From positions 1 through 64,000 of the forward strand of contig JAYRKL010000019.1 in the NCBI GenBank assembly GCA_041905795.1: a stretch of DNA of 64,000 nucleotides. Direction: 5' to 3'. A program made the translations under genes and the position numbers. This document shows, piece by piece, positions 15,653-24,667 of the stretch. The DNA comes from SHVO01 sp041905795 (GTDB taxonomy: Bacteria > Pseudomonadota > Alphaproteobacteria > Rhodospirillales > Rhodospirillaceae). The first letter of the stretch is position 1, and the number at the start of each line of letters is the position of its first letter. The notes below the pieces were generated by a model, which saw only the letters and a list, made by a program, of their open reading frames with translations, did no database searches and had not been told where the DNA came from.

Positions 15653-16345
15653 TTAGGGCGCGCTTTCGCGCGCCCTAACGAGAGTCAGGTCGAGTTTGTC
15701 GCCGTTGGCTTCAAAGCGGCGGCGCCAGTAGATCACGGCCGCCACCGCCAGCCACACGCCGCCCAAGACATCGCTGAGGTAGTGCGCGCCGATGATGACG
15801 CGGCTGGCAGCGATCAGCACCGCGGTCACGAAGAACACCGGTCGCAGCGGCGGGTAGATCAATGCCAGCGCCAGCATCGCCGACGTGATCGACTGGGCGT
15901 GGCCCGACGGGAAACTGGAATCCCCGGTGTTCATGCGGAAGGGATGAAAAGACGCGCCGCCGTCCTCGAACAGGAAGCGGGGCCGGTCGCGGCCGATCGC
16001 GAACTTCAGCACGACCTCGGTGATGCCGGAGCTGGCCATGGCGACAATCATGAAGATCCAGGCGCGCTTGCGTACCGTGAAAGCGGTGGTGCCGATAGGC
16101 AGCTGCTGCGAGCGGTGGCGGATATAGGCGCCGGCGAGGCCCGTGAGCGCCACCGAATACCACAACCAGCCGCTGGCGAAGTCGGTGATGGCGGCGAAGA
16201 ACTCCGCCCAATCGGTTCTGCGGTGAGGCTGGAGCCAGCGGGCGATCGGTTCGTCACCCCACAGCATCAGCGCGGCGATCGCCGCCGCGTTCAGCACCGT
16301 GTAGATCAGGAAGGGCGCGGACAGGAGCGGATTGCGCTGGGTCAT
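15653..16345 (-). CDS. PAP2-family membrane phosphatase
   Basis: A 230-residue integral membrane protein with the three phosphatase blocks: KFAIGRDRPR, SSFPSGHAQS, and SRVIIGAHYLSDVLGG. The family removes phosphate from undecaprenyl pyrophosphate, phosphatidate or lipid A; the substrate here cannot be read from sequence. Its start overlaps the stop of the upstream ArnT-like transferase (ATGA), so the two probably act on related lipid carriers. Its last codons form a 9-bp GC hairpin (15655-15676). Confidence 0.9.
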   Translation of the reverse strand: MTQRNPLLSAPFLIYTVLNAAAIAALMLWGDEPIARWLQPHRRTDWAEFFAAITDFASGWLWYSVALTGLAGAYIRHRSQQLPIGTTAFTVRKRAWIFMIVAMASSGITEVVLKFAIGRDRPRFLFEDGGASFHPFRMNTGDSSFPSGHAQSITSAMLALALIYPPLRPVFFVTAVLIAASRVIIGAHYLSDVLGGVWLAVAAVIYWRRRFEANGDKLDLTLVRARESAP

Positions 16346-18000
16346 GGGCCGGTGGTGATGAGCGCCAGCCGCTCGGGCCGGCCGCGGGAATAATTATACC
16401 CGCCGAACTCGGCGATCTGCACCAGGTTCCGTCCGCCCGCCGCCAGGGCCGTGCGCACAAGATCGAGAGCCTCCACCGGCACCACCGCCAGTGCCGCGGG
16501 ATGCCCCGCCAGATGATCGGCGGCGCCTTTCGCGTCGGACAGGATGGTTTCGGTGCCGAGCAGGAAAATCGCGGAAGGTTCGTGATAGCCGGCCAGGATC
16601 GCGGGTTCGGTCATCAACGGCACCGCGCGCGCTGCGATGCGGTCGCTCAGGGCGAGGCGCGGCAGGCGCGGCAATTCGACGCCGAACACCGTCACATAGA
16701 ACGCAAGCCCCGCGAAACCCACGCCCGTCACCGCCCGGGGAACGCCGGATCGTCCGAGCAGGGTCATGCCGTAAAGCGCGGCGCCCAAGGTGATGACGGC
16801 CACGGCGGTGGCCGGGATCACGCTGCCTTCGCCGAACCGCCGCGCCGCCACCAGGGCGACCACGCCGAGGACAATGCAAACCCACGACCAGACCACCCGC
16901 CAGCCCAGGCCCCATCCACCGCCGAACGCCGCGCGGGTGTCCGGCAGTCCTCGCAGACTGGCGGCGATCAGCAGCATGAGCGGCGGCATGAGCGGCAGCG
17001 TGTAGTGGGGCAGCTTGGTGGGCACCAATTCGAATACGGCCCACGCCGGGACCAGCCACGCCAGGCAAAAGCGGATCGCTGGGTCGGTGCGCGCGCGCCA
17101 GGCGGCGATCACGGCGAACGGGGCGAGCACGGACCAGGGCCAGGCGGTGACCGCGCTCAGCAGAAGGTGCGTGCCGGGCCAGGCGCCGTGGCCTTCCTGG
17201 CCGCCGATGAGCTTGGGCAGGATGTCTTCCTGGAAGGAGGCGCTGACGAAGGAGCCGCCGGTGGACGCCTGCATCAGGAAGAACGGCGCCACGGCGAGGA
17301 CGAGCAGCGCGGCGCCCGCCAGCGGATAGAGCCGCCGGATCCATTTGATGTCCCGGTCGGCGATGCAGAGCGCCAGGCCGGTCGCGCCGGCCACCGCGAC
17401 GATCACTGGGCCTTTGATCAGGATGCCGGCCGCCAGCGCGGCCCAGAACAGCAGCGCCGCGCCGATCCGCGCCTTGCCTTCGGTGTAGATGCGCCCCAGT
17501 CCGGCCAGGCACAGGACCGTGGCGCAGAGCAGCGCCGCGTCGGTCTTGGCGAGATGGGCTTCGGCGACGACCACCAGCGTTGTCGCCAGCATGGCGCCGG
17601 CCGCCAGTCCCGCCGGCGCGCCGAACAGGCGCCGTCCGAATGCGAACGTGGCCAGCACCGCGAGCCATGCCGCCAGCGCCGAGGGCAGGCGATAGGCCCA
17701 AGGCGCCGTCAAGCGCGCGCCGGTCAGCTTCACGGCGGCGGCCTGCAGCCAGTAGGCGCCGGCCGGCTTCTTGTTCCGGGCCTCTTCCTGGAAACGGATG
17801 TTGAGGTAGTCGCCGGTCTCGATCATCTGCTTCGTGGCCTGCATGAAACGCGCTTCATCGCGGTCCATGGGCGGCAACGACGCGAGCCCCGGCGCGAACA
17901 GGGCAGCGCAGAGCAGGGTCAGCAAAAGATAAGGACGAAAGCCCTCGGTGAGGCGGTGACGGGCCGCGAACGCGCCGATGCCTGTCGCTGGCGCGGTCAT
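16342..18000 (-). CDS. ArnT-like (GT83/GT39) lipid-linked sugar transferase
   Basis: A 552-residue multi-pass protein starting MTAPATGIG. The first periplasmic loop holds the family pattern LPPMDRDEARFMQATKQMIE, with the acidic catalytic-type DE, and then RNKKPAGAYWLQAAAV. About ten further hydrophobic helices follow. Relatives move an undecaprenyl-linked sugar (aminoarabinose on lipid A, mannose on protein) across the membrane face. The acceptor is unknown. It lies 8 nt downstream of the dehydrogenase gene and overlaps the PAP2 gene. Confidence 0.88.
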   Translation of the reverse strand: MTAPATGIGAFAARHRLTEGFRPYLLLTLLCAALFAPGLASLPPMDRDEARFMQATKQMIETGDYLNIRFQEEARNKKPAGAYWLQAAAVKLTGARLTAPWAYRLPSALAAWLAVLATFAFGRRLFGAPAGLAAGAMLATTLVVVAEAHLAKTDAALLCATVLCLAGLGRIYTEGKARIGAALLFWAALAAGILIKGPVIVAVAGATGLALCIADRDIKWIRRLYPLAGAALLVLAVAPFFLMQASTGGSFVSASFQEDILPKLIGGQEGHGAWPGTHLLLSAVTAWPWSVLAPFAVIAAWRARTDPAIRFCLAWLVPAWAVFELVPTKLPHYTLPLMPPLMLLIAASLRGLPDTRAAFGGGWGLGWRVVWSWVCIVLGVVALVAARRFGEGSVIPATAVAVITLGAALYGMTLLGRSGVPRAVTGVGFAGLAFYVTVFGVELPRLPRLALSDRIAARAVPLMTEPAILAGYHEPSAIFLLGTETILSDAKGAADHLAGHPAALAVVPVEALDLVRTALAAGGRNLVQIAEFGGYNYSRGRPERLALITTGP

Positions 18001-18008
18001 GCCGGGCG

Positions 18009-18908
18009 TTAGCGGGTGGGAACCGGTTCCGGGCCGCTGTAGTCGTAGAAGCCCTTGCCGGTCTTGCGGCCCAGCCAGCCGGCCTCGACGTATTTCGCCA
18101 GCAGCGGGCAGGGACGGTATTTGGTGTCGGCCAGGCCGTCGTGCAGCACGGTCATGATGGCGAGGCAAGTGTCGAGACCGATGAAATCCGCGAGTTCCAG
18201 GGGCCCCATGGGATGGTTGGCGCCCAGCTTCATGGCGGTGTCGATGGCCTTCACGGTGCCGACGCCTTCATACAGCGTGTAAGTCGCCTCGTTGATCATG
18301 GGGATGAGCACGCGGTTGACGATGAAGGCCGGGAAATCCTCCGACGAGACCACCTGCTTGCCGAGCCTTTCGGCGAACACGCGCACGGCGGAGAAGGTGT
18401 TTTCATCCGTGGCGATGCCGCGGATCAGCTCCACCAGCTTCATCACCGGCACCGGGTTCATGAAGTGCAGGCCCATGAAGCGCTCCGGCCGGTCGGTGAC
18501 CGCGGCCAGGCGGGTGATGGAGATCGACGACGTGTTCGAGCACAGCACCGCGTCCGCCTTCAGGAACGGCGTCAGGTCCTTGAAGATCTTCTTCTTGGTC
18601 TCTTCGGCCTCGGTGGCCGCTTCGATCACCAGGTCGCGGTCGCGCAAGCCGTCATAGCCGGCGGCGGTCTTGATGCGTTCGAGGGCGGCGTTCTTGTCGG
18701 CTTCGCTGACGAAGCCCTTGTTCACCTGGCGGGCGATGTTCTTTTCGATATTGGCGCGGCTCTTCTTGAGCTGATCCTCGCTGATGTCCGACATGACCAC
18801 GTCGAAACCGGCGAGCGCGCAGACATGGGCGATGCCGGAGCCCATCTGCCCCGCGCCGATGATGCCGACCTTGGCAATGGTGACGGGCGTCTTGGCGGAC
18901 TGGTTCAT
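18009..18908 (-). CDS. hbd: 3-hydroxybutyryl-CoA dehydrogenase
   Basis: Oxidises or reduces 3-hydroxyacyl-CoA/acetoacetyl-CoA with NAD(P). The 299-residue product has the Rossmann motif KVGIIGAGQMGSGIAHV (from residue 13), the catalytic-region phrase FMGLHFMNPVPVMKLVE and the C-terminal domain phrase NHPMGPLELADFIGLDT. It follows etfB-etfA by 30 nt, giving a unit for fatty-acid or polyhydroxybutyrate metabolism with electron transfer to the quinone pool. Confidence 0.94.
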   Translation of the reverse strand: MNQSAKTPVTIAKVGIIGAGQMGSGIAHVCALAGFDVVMSDISEDQLKKSRANIEKNIARQVNKGFVSEADKNAALERIKTAAGYDGLRDRDLVIEAATEAEETKKKIFKDLTPFLKADAVLCSNTSSISITRLAAVTDRPERFMGLHFMNPVPVMKLVELIRGIATDENTFSAVRVFAERLGKQVVSSEDFPAFIVNRVLIPMINEATYTLYEGVGTVKAIDTAMKLGANHPMGPLELADFIGLDTCLAIMTVLHDGLADTKYRPCPLLAKYVEAGWLGRKTGKGFYDYSGPEPVPTR

Positions 18909-18938
18909 GGAGAAACGACCTGCGAAACGATGAGAAGT

Positions 18939-19868
18939 CTAGAGCGCGGCGGTCAACTCGGGGACGACCTGGAACAGGTCGCCCACCAGGCCGTAATCGG
19001 CGATCTGGAAGATCGGCGCTTCCGGATCCTTGTTGATCGCGACGATCACCTTGGAATCCTTCATGCCGGCGAGGTGCTGGATGGCGCCGGAGATGCCCAC
19101 GGCGATGTAGAGTTCGGGCGCTATGATCTTGCCGGTCTGGCCGACCTGGTAGTCGTTGGGCACGAAGCCCGCGTCCACGGCGGCGCGGCTGGCGCCGACG
19201 CCGGCGCCGAGCTTGTCGGCCAGGGCTTCGATGATCTTGAAGTTCTCGCCCGAGCCCATGCCGCGGCCGCCGGAGACGACGATGCGGGCCGAGGTCAGTT
19301 CGGGACGTTCGGACGTCGACAGCGCCTGGCTGACGAAGCTGGAGAGGCCGGGGTTCGCCGCCGCGGCGACGTTTTCGATCGCGGCGCTGCCGCCTTCGGT
19401 CTTGGCCTTGTCGAAGGTCGAGCCGCGCACGGTGATGACCTTCTTGGCGTCTTTCGACTGCACGGTGGCGAGCGCGTTGCCGGCGTAGATCGGGCGAACG
19501 AAGGTATCCGCCGAGACTACCGCCGAGATGTCGGAGACCTGCGCGACGTCCAGGAGTGCCGCCACGCGCGGCATGACGTTCTTGCCCGAGGTGGTGGCGG
19601 GCGCGATCAGGTGGGAGTAATCGCCGGCGAGGCTGACGATCAGCGCCGACAGCGGTTCGGCCAGGGCATGTTCGTATGCGGCGTCGTCGGCGACCAGGAC
19701 CTTCGTCACGCCGGCGATCTTGGCGGCGGCGGCAGCGGCGGCGGCGCAGCCCTTGCCCGCGACCAGCACGTGAATATCGCCGCCCACAGCCGCGGCGGCG
19801 GTGATGGCCGAGAGGGTCGCCGCCTTAATGGTGGCGTTGTCGTGTTCGGCGAGAACGAGCGAGGTCAT
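18939..19868 (-). CDS. etfA: electron transfer flavoprotein alpha subunit
   Basis: FAD-binding half of ETF, which carries electrons from acyl-CoA dehydrogenases to ETF-quinone oxidoreductase. The 309-residue protein has the C-terminal FAD domain with SARIVVSGGRGMGSGENF, the QVGQTGKIIAPELYIAVGIS segment and INKDPEAPIFQIADYGLVGD. It overlaps etfB by 4 nt (ATGA), as expected for equimolar subunits. Confidence 0.96.
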   Translation of the reverse strand: MTSLVLAEHDNATIKAATLSAITAAAAVGGDIHVLVAGKGCAAAAAAAAKIAGVTKVLVADDAAYEHALAEPLSALIVSLAGDYSHLIAPATTSGKNVMPRVAALLDVAQVSDISAVVSADTFVRPIYAGNALATVQSKDAKKVITVRGSTFDKAKTEGGSAAIENVAAAANPGLSSFVSQALSTSERPELTSARIVVSGGRGMGSGENFKIIEALADKLGAGVGASRAAVDAGFVPNDYQVGQTGKIIAPELYIAVGISGAIQHLAGMKDSKVIVAINKDPEAPIFQIADYGLVGDLFQVVPELTAAL

Positions 19869-20617
19869 CCGATCACCTTGGCTTCATTGCGCAATTTATC
19901 GATGAGGGTGGCAACGTCGGCCACCTTGGCGCCGCCCTGGCGCTTGGCCGGCTCCTCCACCTTGAGCGTGACGAGGCGCGGGGTCACGTCGACGCCCAAA
20001 GCATCGGGGGCGAGCGTGTCGATGGGTTTTTTCTTGGCCTTCATGATGTTGGGCAGCGAGGCGTAGCGCGGCTCGTTGAGGCGCAGGTCGGTGGTGATGA
20101 TGCAGGGCAGCTTCACGGAGATGGTCTCGAGGCCGCCGTCCACTTCGCGGGTGACGGTGGCGGCATCGGCGCCCAACTCCACCTTCGAGGCAAACGTGCC
20201 CTGGGGCCAGCCCAGCAGCGCCGCCAGCATCTGGCCGGTCTGGTTGGCGTCGTCGTCGATCGCCTGCTTGCCGAGCACGATCAGGTTGGGGGTTTCCTTG
20301 GCGGCGATCGCCTTGAGGATCTTGGCGACCGCCAGCGGCTGAATCTCGGCGTCCGTCTGCACCAGGATGCCGCGGTCGGCGCCCATGGCGAGCGCCGTGC
20401 GCAGGGTTTCCTGGGCGCCGGCCGGACCGATGCTGACCACCACGATCTCGGTGATCTTGCCGGCTTCCTTCATGCGCACCGCTTCCTCGACGGCGATTTC
20501 GTCGAAGGGGTTCATGGACATCTTGACGTTGGTCAGTTCGACGCCGGTCTTGTCGGCTTTGACCCGGACCTTGACGTTGAAGTCGACGACGCGTTTGACG
20601 GCGACCAGTGCTTTCAT
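19865..20617 (-). CDS. etfB: electron transfer flavoprotein beta subunit
   Basis: AMP-binding subunit of ETF. It starts MKALVAVKRVVDFNVKV, carries MNPFDEIAVEEAVRMKE and the ETF-beta signature region (VTREVDGGLETISVKLP then ITTDLRLNEPRYASLPNIMK). It is the first gene of the etfB-etfA-hbd unit. Upstream, the minus strand has TTGACA (20695-20700), but no convincing -10 box follows at the right distance. Confidence 0.96.
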   Translation of the reverse strand: MKALVAVKRVVDFNVKVRVKADKTGVELTNVKMSMNPFDEIAVEEAVRMKEAGKITEIVVVSIGPAGAQETLRTALAMGADRGILVQTDAEIQPLAVAKILKAIAAKETPNLIVLGKQAIDDDANQTGQMLAALLGWPQGTFASKVELGADAATVTREVDGGLETISVKLPCIITTDLRLNEPRYASLPNIMKAKKKPIDTLAPDALGVDVTPRLVTLKVEEPAKRQGGAKVADVATLIDKLRNEAKVIG

Positions 20618-20750
20618 CGGCCCCCCATTTCGGCAAAAAACATATTGGTTTTAGTCAGTTTCGCGGCCGTACGACTAGTCCCGGACCGCGGGGCTGTCAA
20701 ACGAAATAGTGCTGCGCTGCAGCATGCCCAGAGCGAAACAAAGGGCCCAC

Positions 20751-21323
20751 TTAACGGTTGGCTCCGGGCACCCACATGACGTCGCCACCAGCCTTTGCGT
20801 TGACATGCCGGGCGAGTACGAACAGGTGGTCCGAAAGCCGGTTCGCGTAAATCAGGGAGATGGGATTGAGGGCCTCGTGTCCGGCCAGTTCCGTGATCTC
20901 GCGTTCGGCGCGGCGCGTCACGGTGCGGGCAAGATGCAGATAGGCCGCCGCCGCGCCGCCGCCCGGCAGGACGAAAGAGGTCAGCGGCTTGAGCGCGGCG
21001 TTCATGGCGTCGATCTCATGCTCCAGGCGGTCGACCTGGGCCTGGCTGACGCGCAAGGCCTGACCGGGCTTTTCGTCGGCCGCCAGCGGCGTACACAGGT
21101 CCGCGCCCAGATCGAACAGGTCGTTCTGGATGCGCATGAGCATGGCGTCGGTTTCGGCGTCCCGGGCGGTATGCAGGCGGGCGAGGCCGACCACTGAATT
21201 GGCTTCGTCGAGCGTGCCGTAGGCCGCGACCCTGAGGTCGTATTTCTTCACCCGCGTGCCGTCGCCCAGCGAGGTCTCGCCTTTGTCGCCGCCGCGGGTA
21301 TAGATCTTTGTCAGCTTTACCAT
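20751..21323 (-). CDS. pduO: PduO-type cob(I)alamin adenosyltransferase
   Basis: Transfers adenosyl from ATP to cob(I)alamin or a precursor, making coenzyme B12. The 190-residue protein has the N-terminal ATP-binding TRGGDKGETSLGDGTRVKK, the DEANSVVGLAR helix, and the signature FVLPGG...RTVTRRAEREI with NRLSDHLFVLAR. It diverges from lptG, with 35 bp between starts. The cofactor it makes is needed by the class II reductase at 878-3181. Confidence 0.93.
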   Translation of the reverse strand: MVKLTKIYTRGGDKGETSLGDGTRVKKYDLRVAAYGTLDEANSVVGLARLHTARDAETDAMLMRIQNDLFDLGADLCTPLAADEKPGQALRVSQAQVDRLEHEIDAMNAALKPLTSFVLPGGGAAAAYLHLARTVTRRAEREITELAGHEALNPISLIYANRLSDHLFVLARHVNAKAGGDVMWVPGANR

Positions 21324-21358
21324 GGCGCGATGATACGCCGTGTAACGCGGCTTCCGCT

Positions 21359-22489
21359 ATGAGTATGATGCCGCCTGTGAATCGCCTTTTACGCATCCTC
21401 TCCATCTACGTCGCCTGGCATGTGACGCTGTCATTCCTCGCCTTCATCGGCGGGATCAGCAGCTTGATCCTGTTGTTCGACACCATCGAACTCTTGCGCC
21501 GCACCGCCGGCAACGACGCGCTCGGGTTCGGTACTGTGTTCGGCCTGGCGCTGCTCAAGCTGCCGCACACAGCTCAGGCGACGTTGCCGTTCGCGGTCAT
21601 GCTGGCGATGATGTACGTGCTGTTCCGTCTGTCGCGCAGCCACGAACTGCTGGTGATGCGCGCCGCGGGCATTTCCGTGTGGCAATTCCTGGCGCCGCCG
21701 CTGGCGCTGACCCTGATGCTGGGGGCCGTCAATCTCGCCGTGGTCGATCCCTTCGCCGCCAGCCTTTATGAATCCTACCAGCGCCTGGAAGACTCCCTGA
21801 TCCGGCGCGCCTCGACCTCGATCAATCTCGACCGCGGCGGATTGTGGTTGCGGGAGTCCCAGAACGGCGCGGTCACCATCGTCCGCGCCGGCGCCATGCA
21901 GGCCGAGGGAGACGTCCTCAACCTGCGCGATCTCTCGGTGTTCAAGATGAACGGCGAGGCGGTCGAAAGCCGATACGAAGCGCCCGCGGGCCGCCTCGGC
22001 GCCGGCGTCATCGCCATGAGCGACGTCTGGGAGATGCATCTGAACGGCGGCAAGGCCACATCCGCCTTTCACAAGGACTTCTGGATGCCGACCACGCTCA
22101 CCGCCGACAAGGTGCAGGACAGCCTGGCCGCGCCCGAGACCATGTCGTTCTGGGACCTGCCGGCCTTCATCCGCTCGTCGCAGGCGGCGGGCTTCTCGGC
22201 CTTGCCGCACCGGCTGTACTGGCAGTCCTTGCTGGCCTCGCCGTTCCTGCTTTGCGCCATGGTGCTGGTGGCGTCGGCATTTTATCTCACCGCCGGCACC
22301 AAGCTGCCGGGGTGGATGCTGCGCGGCGCCGCCGGGCTCGGCACCGGTTTTGTCGTCTATTTCCTGAACCACTTCACCTATGCGCTGGGCTTGTCGGCGA
22401 CCTTGCCCCTCGCGCTGGCGGCCTGGGCGCCGACCGTGGCCACGACCATGTTCGGCCTGGCCTATCTGTTCCATCGCGAGGACGGCTGA
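21359..22489 (+). CDS. lptG: LPS export permease LptG (LptF/LptG family)
   Basis: Inner-membrane part of the LptB2FG transporter that extracts lipopolysaccharide. The 376-residue protein has three N-terminal helices, a periplasmic jellyroll region (about residues 130-270) and three C-terminal helices. Family phrases include LPFAVMLAMMYVLFRLSRSHELLVMRA and a C-terminal FVVYFLNHFTYALG. LptF is not adjacent, so LptG rather than LptF is inferred mainly from the PVNRLLRILSIYVAW start. ATGs two and three codons later are also possible. Confidence 0.85.
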   Translation: MSMMPPVNRLLRILSIYVAWHVTLSFLAFIGGISSLILLFDTIELLRRTAGNDALGFGTVFGLALLKLPHTAQATLPFAVMLAMMYVLFRLSRSHELLVMRAAGISVWQFLAPPLALTLMLGAVNLAVVDPFAASLYESYQRLEDSLIRRASTSINLDRGGLWLRESQNGAVTIVRAGAMQAEGDVLNLRDLSVFKMNGEAVESRYEAPAGRLGAGVIAMSDVWEMHLNGGKATSAFHKDFWMPTTLTADKVQDSLAAPETMSFWDLPAFIRSSQAAGFSALPHRLYWQSLLASPFLLCAMVLVASAFYLTAGTKLPGWMLRGAAGLGTGFVVYFLNHFTYALGLSATLPLALAAWAPTVATTMFGLAYLFHREDG

Positions 22490-22490
22490 G

Positions 22491-23150
22491 GTGGTGTCCG
22501 CCGAGACCAAACTTGTTCTGGGCCTCGCGGCATTGACCGCGCTGTTCAGCATTCCGGCGCTCGATACCGCCGCCAGCGCCCTGTTCTACGACGCCGGGTT
22601 CACCTGGAACCCGCACGGACTGCTGGAGTTCGCACGCGCGGCGGTGCCAACCTTGATCCTGGGCTCGCTGGTCTTCTTCGTGCTGGTCTGGCTGATGTGC
22701 CTGATATCCCCGGGGCCGTCGCGGGACTGGATCTGGGATTTGACGCCCTCGCGCATCGCCTATCTCGCCGCGACCGCCGTCCTCGGTCCCGGGCTGCTGG
22801 TGGAAACCGTGCTCAAGCCGCATTGGGGGCGGGCGCGGCCCAAGGACATCGCGCTGTTCGGCGGCGACCACGCCTACACGCCGCCATTTGTGGTGGCGGA
22901 GGAATGCGCGCGCAATTGCTCCTTTGTTTCCGGCCATGCCGCCATCGCATTCTGGGTGACGGCTTATGCTTTCCTGCTGCCGCCGGCATGGCGCGCGCGC
23001 GGCCTGTGGATCGCTGCGGGGTTCGGGTTGCTCATCGGCGCCGTGCGCGTGGTGCAGGGCGGCCACTTCGCCAGCGACGTGGCGGCCGCGGGGCTGATGG
23101 TGGTGGCGATCAACGCCGTGCTGGCGCGCCTGATGCTGGGGCGGGCATGA
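22491..23150 (+). CDS. PAP2-family lipid phosphatase, LpxE-like
   Basis: A 219-residue membrane protein starting at GTG one base after the lptG stop. It shows KPHWGRARPKD, NCSFVSGHAAIAFW and RVVQGGHFASDVAAAG, the three acid-phosphatase blocks. The insertion between the first two (FGGDHAYTPPFVVAEECARN) is typical of LpxE-type and lipid-carrier phosphatases. Overlap with lptG suggests a role on lipid A or another envelope lipid, but the substrate is not proven. It overlaps the next gene by 4 nt. Confidence 0.88.
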   Translation: MVSAETKLVLGLAALTALFSIPALDTAASALFYDAGFTWNPHGLLEFARAAVPTLILGSLVFFVLVWLMCLISPGPSRDWIWDLTPSRIAYLAATAVLGPGLLVETVLKPHWGRARPKDIALFGGDHAYTPPFVVAEECARNCSFVSGHAAIAFWVTAYAFLLPPAWRARGLWIAAGFGLLIGAVRVVQGGHFASDVAAAGLMVVAINAVLARLMLGRA

Positions 23151-23572
23151 GCCTTCTCGACCGCATCAAAGGCAAGCCGTCGGCGGATGCGTGGCACCCC
23201 GGGGAAGGTGCCTATCCCTCGCTGTTCGATCTTGGCGCGCACGCCGGGGCGTTGAAAGCCAAGAGCGGCATCTTCGCGTTGTGGCATCTTGGCGTGCGGC
23301 CGCAGTGGCTGCATGTGAGCGCCGCCGCCGACCTCGCGATCTGTCTGGCGGCGGCGGCGGACGCCCTGAAGGACTCGCCGTTCCGGGGCAACGGCGGACT
23401 CCATGTCGCCTGGGTGTTCCTGCCGGCGGCGCGCTGTCCCGGCGTGGTCGCGCACCTGCGCGCGCGCCTGAAGCCGGTGTTGCAGCACCTAACCTTCGCG
23501 GGCGAGGCCGCCGGGCGCGATGCTCCCGCGCCCATTGTGTTCCCGGCGCCGCCTGGAACAACCGGGCCCTGA
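23147..23572 (+). CDS. hypothetical protein in the LptG-PKS operon
   Basis: A 141-residue soluble protein starting MSLLDRIKGKPSADAWHPG. I do not recognise the family. It has no signal peptide, membrane helix or cysteine pair. Visible phrases are FALWHLGVRPQWLHV, a helical AADLAICLAAAADAL and GGLHVAWVFLPAARCPGVV. The start overlaps the upstream phosphatase stop (ATGA) and the next gene begins 24 nt on, so it is translated as part of this operon. Confidence 0.65.
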   Translation: MSLLDRIKGKPSADAWHPGEGAYPSLFDLGAHAGALKAKSGIFALWHLGVRPQWLHVSAAADLAICLAAAADALKDSPFRGNGGLHVAWVFLPAARCPGVVAHLRARLKPVLQHLTFAGEAAGRDAPAPIVFPAPPGTTGP

Positions 23573-23596
23573 ATTTCGTCTTGGAGGCTGTCCTTC

Positions 23597-24667
23597 TTGT
23601 CCCAGGCTTCCATGACCTCATCCGCAGTCGGCATCCACGGCATCGCCACCGCTTATCCGGCCCATCGCTTCCGCCAGGACGAGATCATGGCCCAGGCGGC
23701 CGAGGTTTTCGGTCATCGCCCCGACCTCATGGAACGCATGGCCAAGACCTATGGCAACGCCGGGGTGAAACACCGTCATTCCTGCGTGCCGCTGGAATGG
23801 TACCGGTCGTCCCATGGCTGGCCGGAGCGCATGGCGCTGTTCGAGGAGCATGCGGTGCGGCTGCTCACCGAGGCAGGGCTAAGGGCTCTGGCGGACGCGG
23901 GCGTGGCGGCGCGCGAGGTCGCGGCGACGGTCACGGTGTCTTCGACCGGCATCGTCACGCCGAGCCTGGACTCGCTGTTGCAAGAACCCCTGGGGCTGGC
24001 GCCCACCGTGCAGCGGCTGCCGGTATTCGGCCTGGGCTGCGCCGGCGGCGTCATTGGCCTGGCGCGCGCCGCCGCCATCGCCCAGGCCTTGCCCGGACGG
24101 TGGGTGTTGTTCCTGTGCACGGAATTGTGCGGCCTGACGTTTCGGTCTGGCGACGACAGCAAGGCCAATATCATCGCCACCACCATCTTTGGCGACGGCG
24201 CTGCCGCGATCCTGGTGCGGGCGGGCGGCGGAGGCGCACGCGCGCATATCCGCGCCTGGGGCGAGCACACCTGGCCCGGCACCCGCGACATCATGGGCTG
24301 GACCGTGGAGGACGACGGCCTGGGCGTGGTGTTTTCGCGCAGCATCCCCGACCTGGTGCGGACCATGATGCGTCCGGTCACGGATGCCTTCCTCGCCGCT
24401 CAGGGGCTCGCGCAAGCCGATCTGCAAGGGTTGATCGTGCATCCCGGCGGCGAGCGGGTTGTCGAGGCCCTGGAGGACAGTTACGGCCTGGCGCCCGGCG
24501 CCCTAGCCGAAGCGCGCGGCGTGCTGGCGGACCACGGCAACATGTCGGCGGTGACCGTGCTCGCGGTGCTGCGGCGGACTTGCGCGCGCGGCGCGCGGGG
24601 GGTGCACCTCATGGCGGCGCTCGGGCCCGGGTTCTCGGTCGGCATGTGCCTCCTGGACCTGGCGTGA
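23597..24667 (+). CDS. type III polyketide synthase
   Basis: Chalcone-synthase-like enzyme that extends an acyl-CoA starter with malonyl-CoA to give alkylpyrones, alkylresorcinols or similar. The 356-residue protein keeps the catalytic triad: Cys148 in FGLGCAGG, His282 in IVHPGGERV and Asn315 in DHGNMSAVT. The TTG at 23597 is preferred because GGAGG (23583-23587) lies 9 nt upstream; an ATG five codons later is the alternative. It overlaps the methyltransferase gene that follows, matching the bacterial synthase-methyltransferase pairs known from Bacillus (BpsA-BpsB) and Streptomyces (SrsA-SrsB). Confidence 0.9.
   Translation: MSQASMTSSAVGIHGIATAYPAHRFRQDEIMAQAAEVFGHRPDLMERMAKTYGNAGVKHRHSCVPLEWYRSSHGWPERMALFEEHAVRLLTEAGLRALADAGVAAREVAATVTVSSTGIVTPSLDSLLQEPLGLAPTVQRLPVFGLGCAGGVIGLARAAAIAQALPGRWVLFLCTELCGLTFRSGDDSKANIIATTIFGDGAAAILVRAGGGGARAHIRAWGEHTWPGTRDIMGWTVEDDGLGVVFSRSIPDLVRTMMRPVTDAFLAAQGLAQADLQGLIVHPGGERVVEALEDSYGLAPGALAEARGVLADHGNMSAVTVLAVLRRTCARGARGVHLMAALGPGFSVGMCLLDLA

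Noticed and set aside
20695..20700. TTGACA upstream of etfB as a full sigma-70 promoter
   Set aside because: No acceptable -10 box is found 16-18 bp downstream, so it is mentioned only in the etfB entry.
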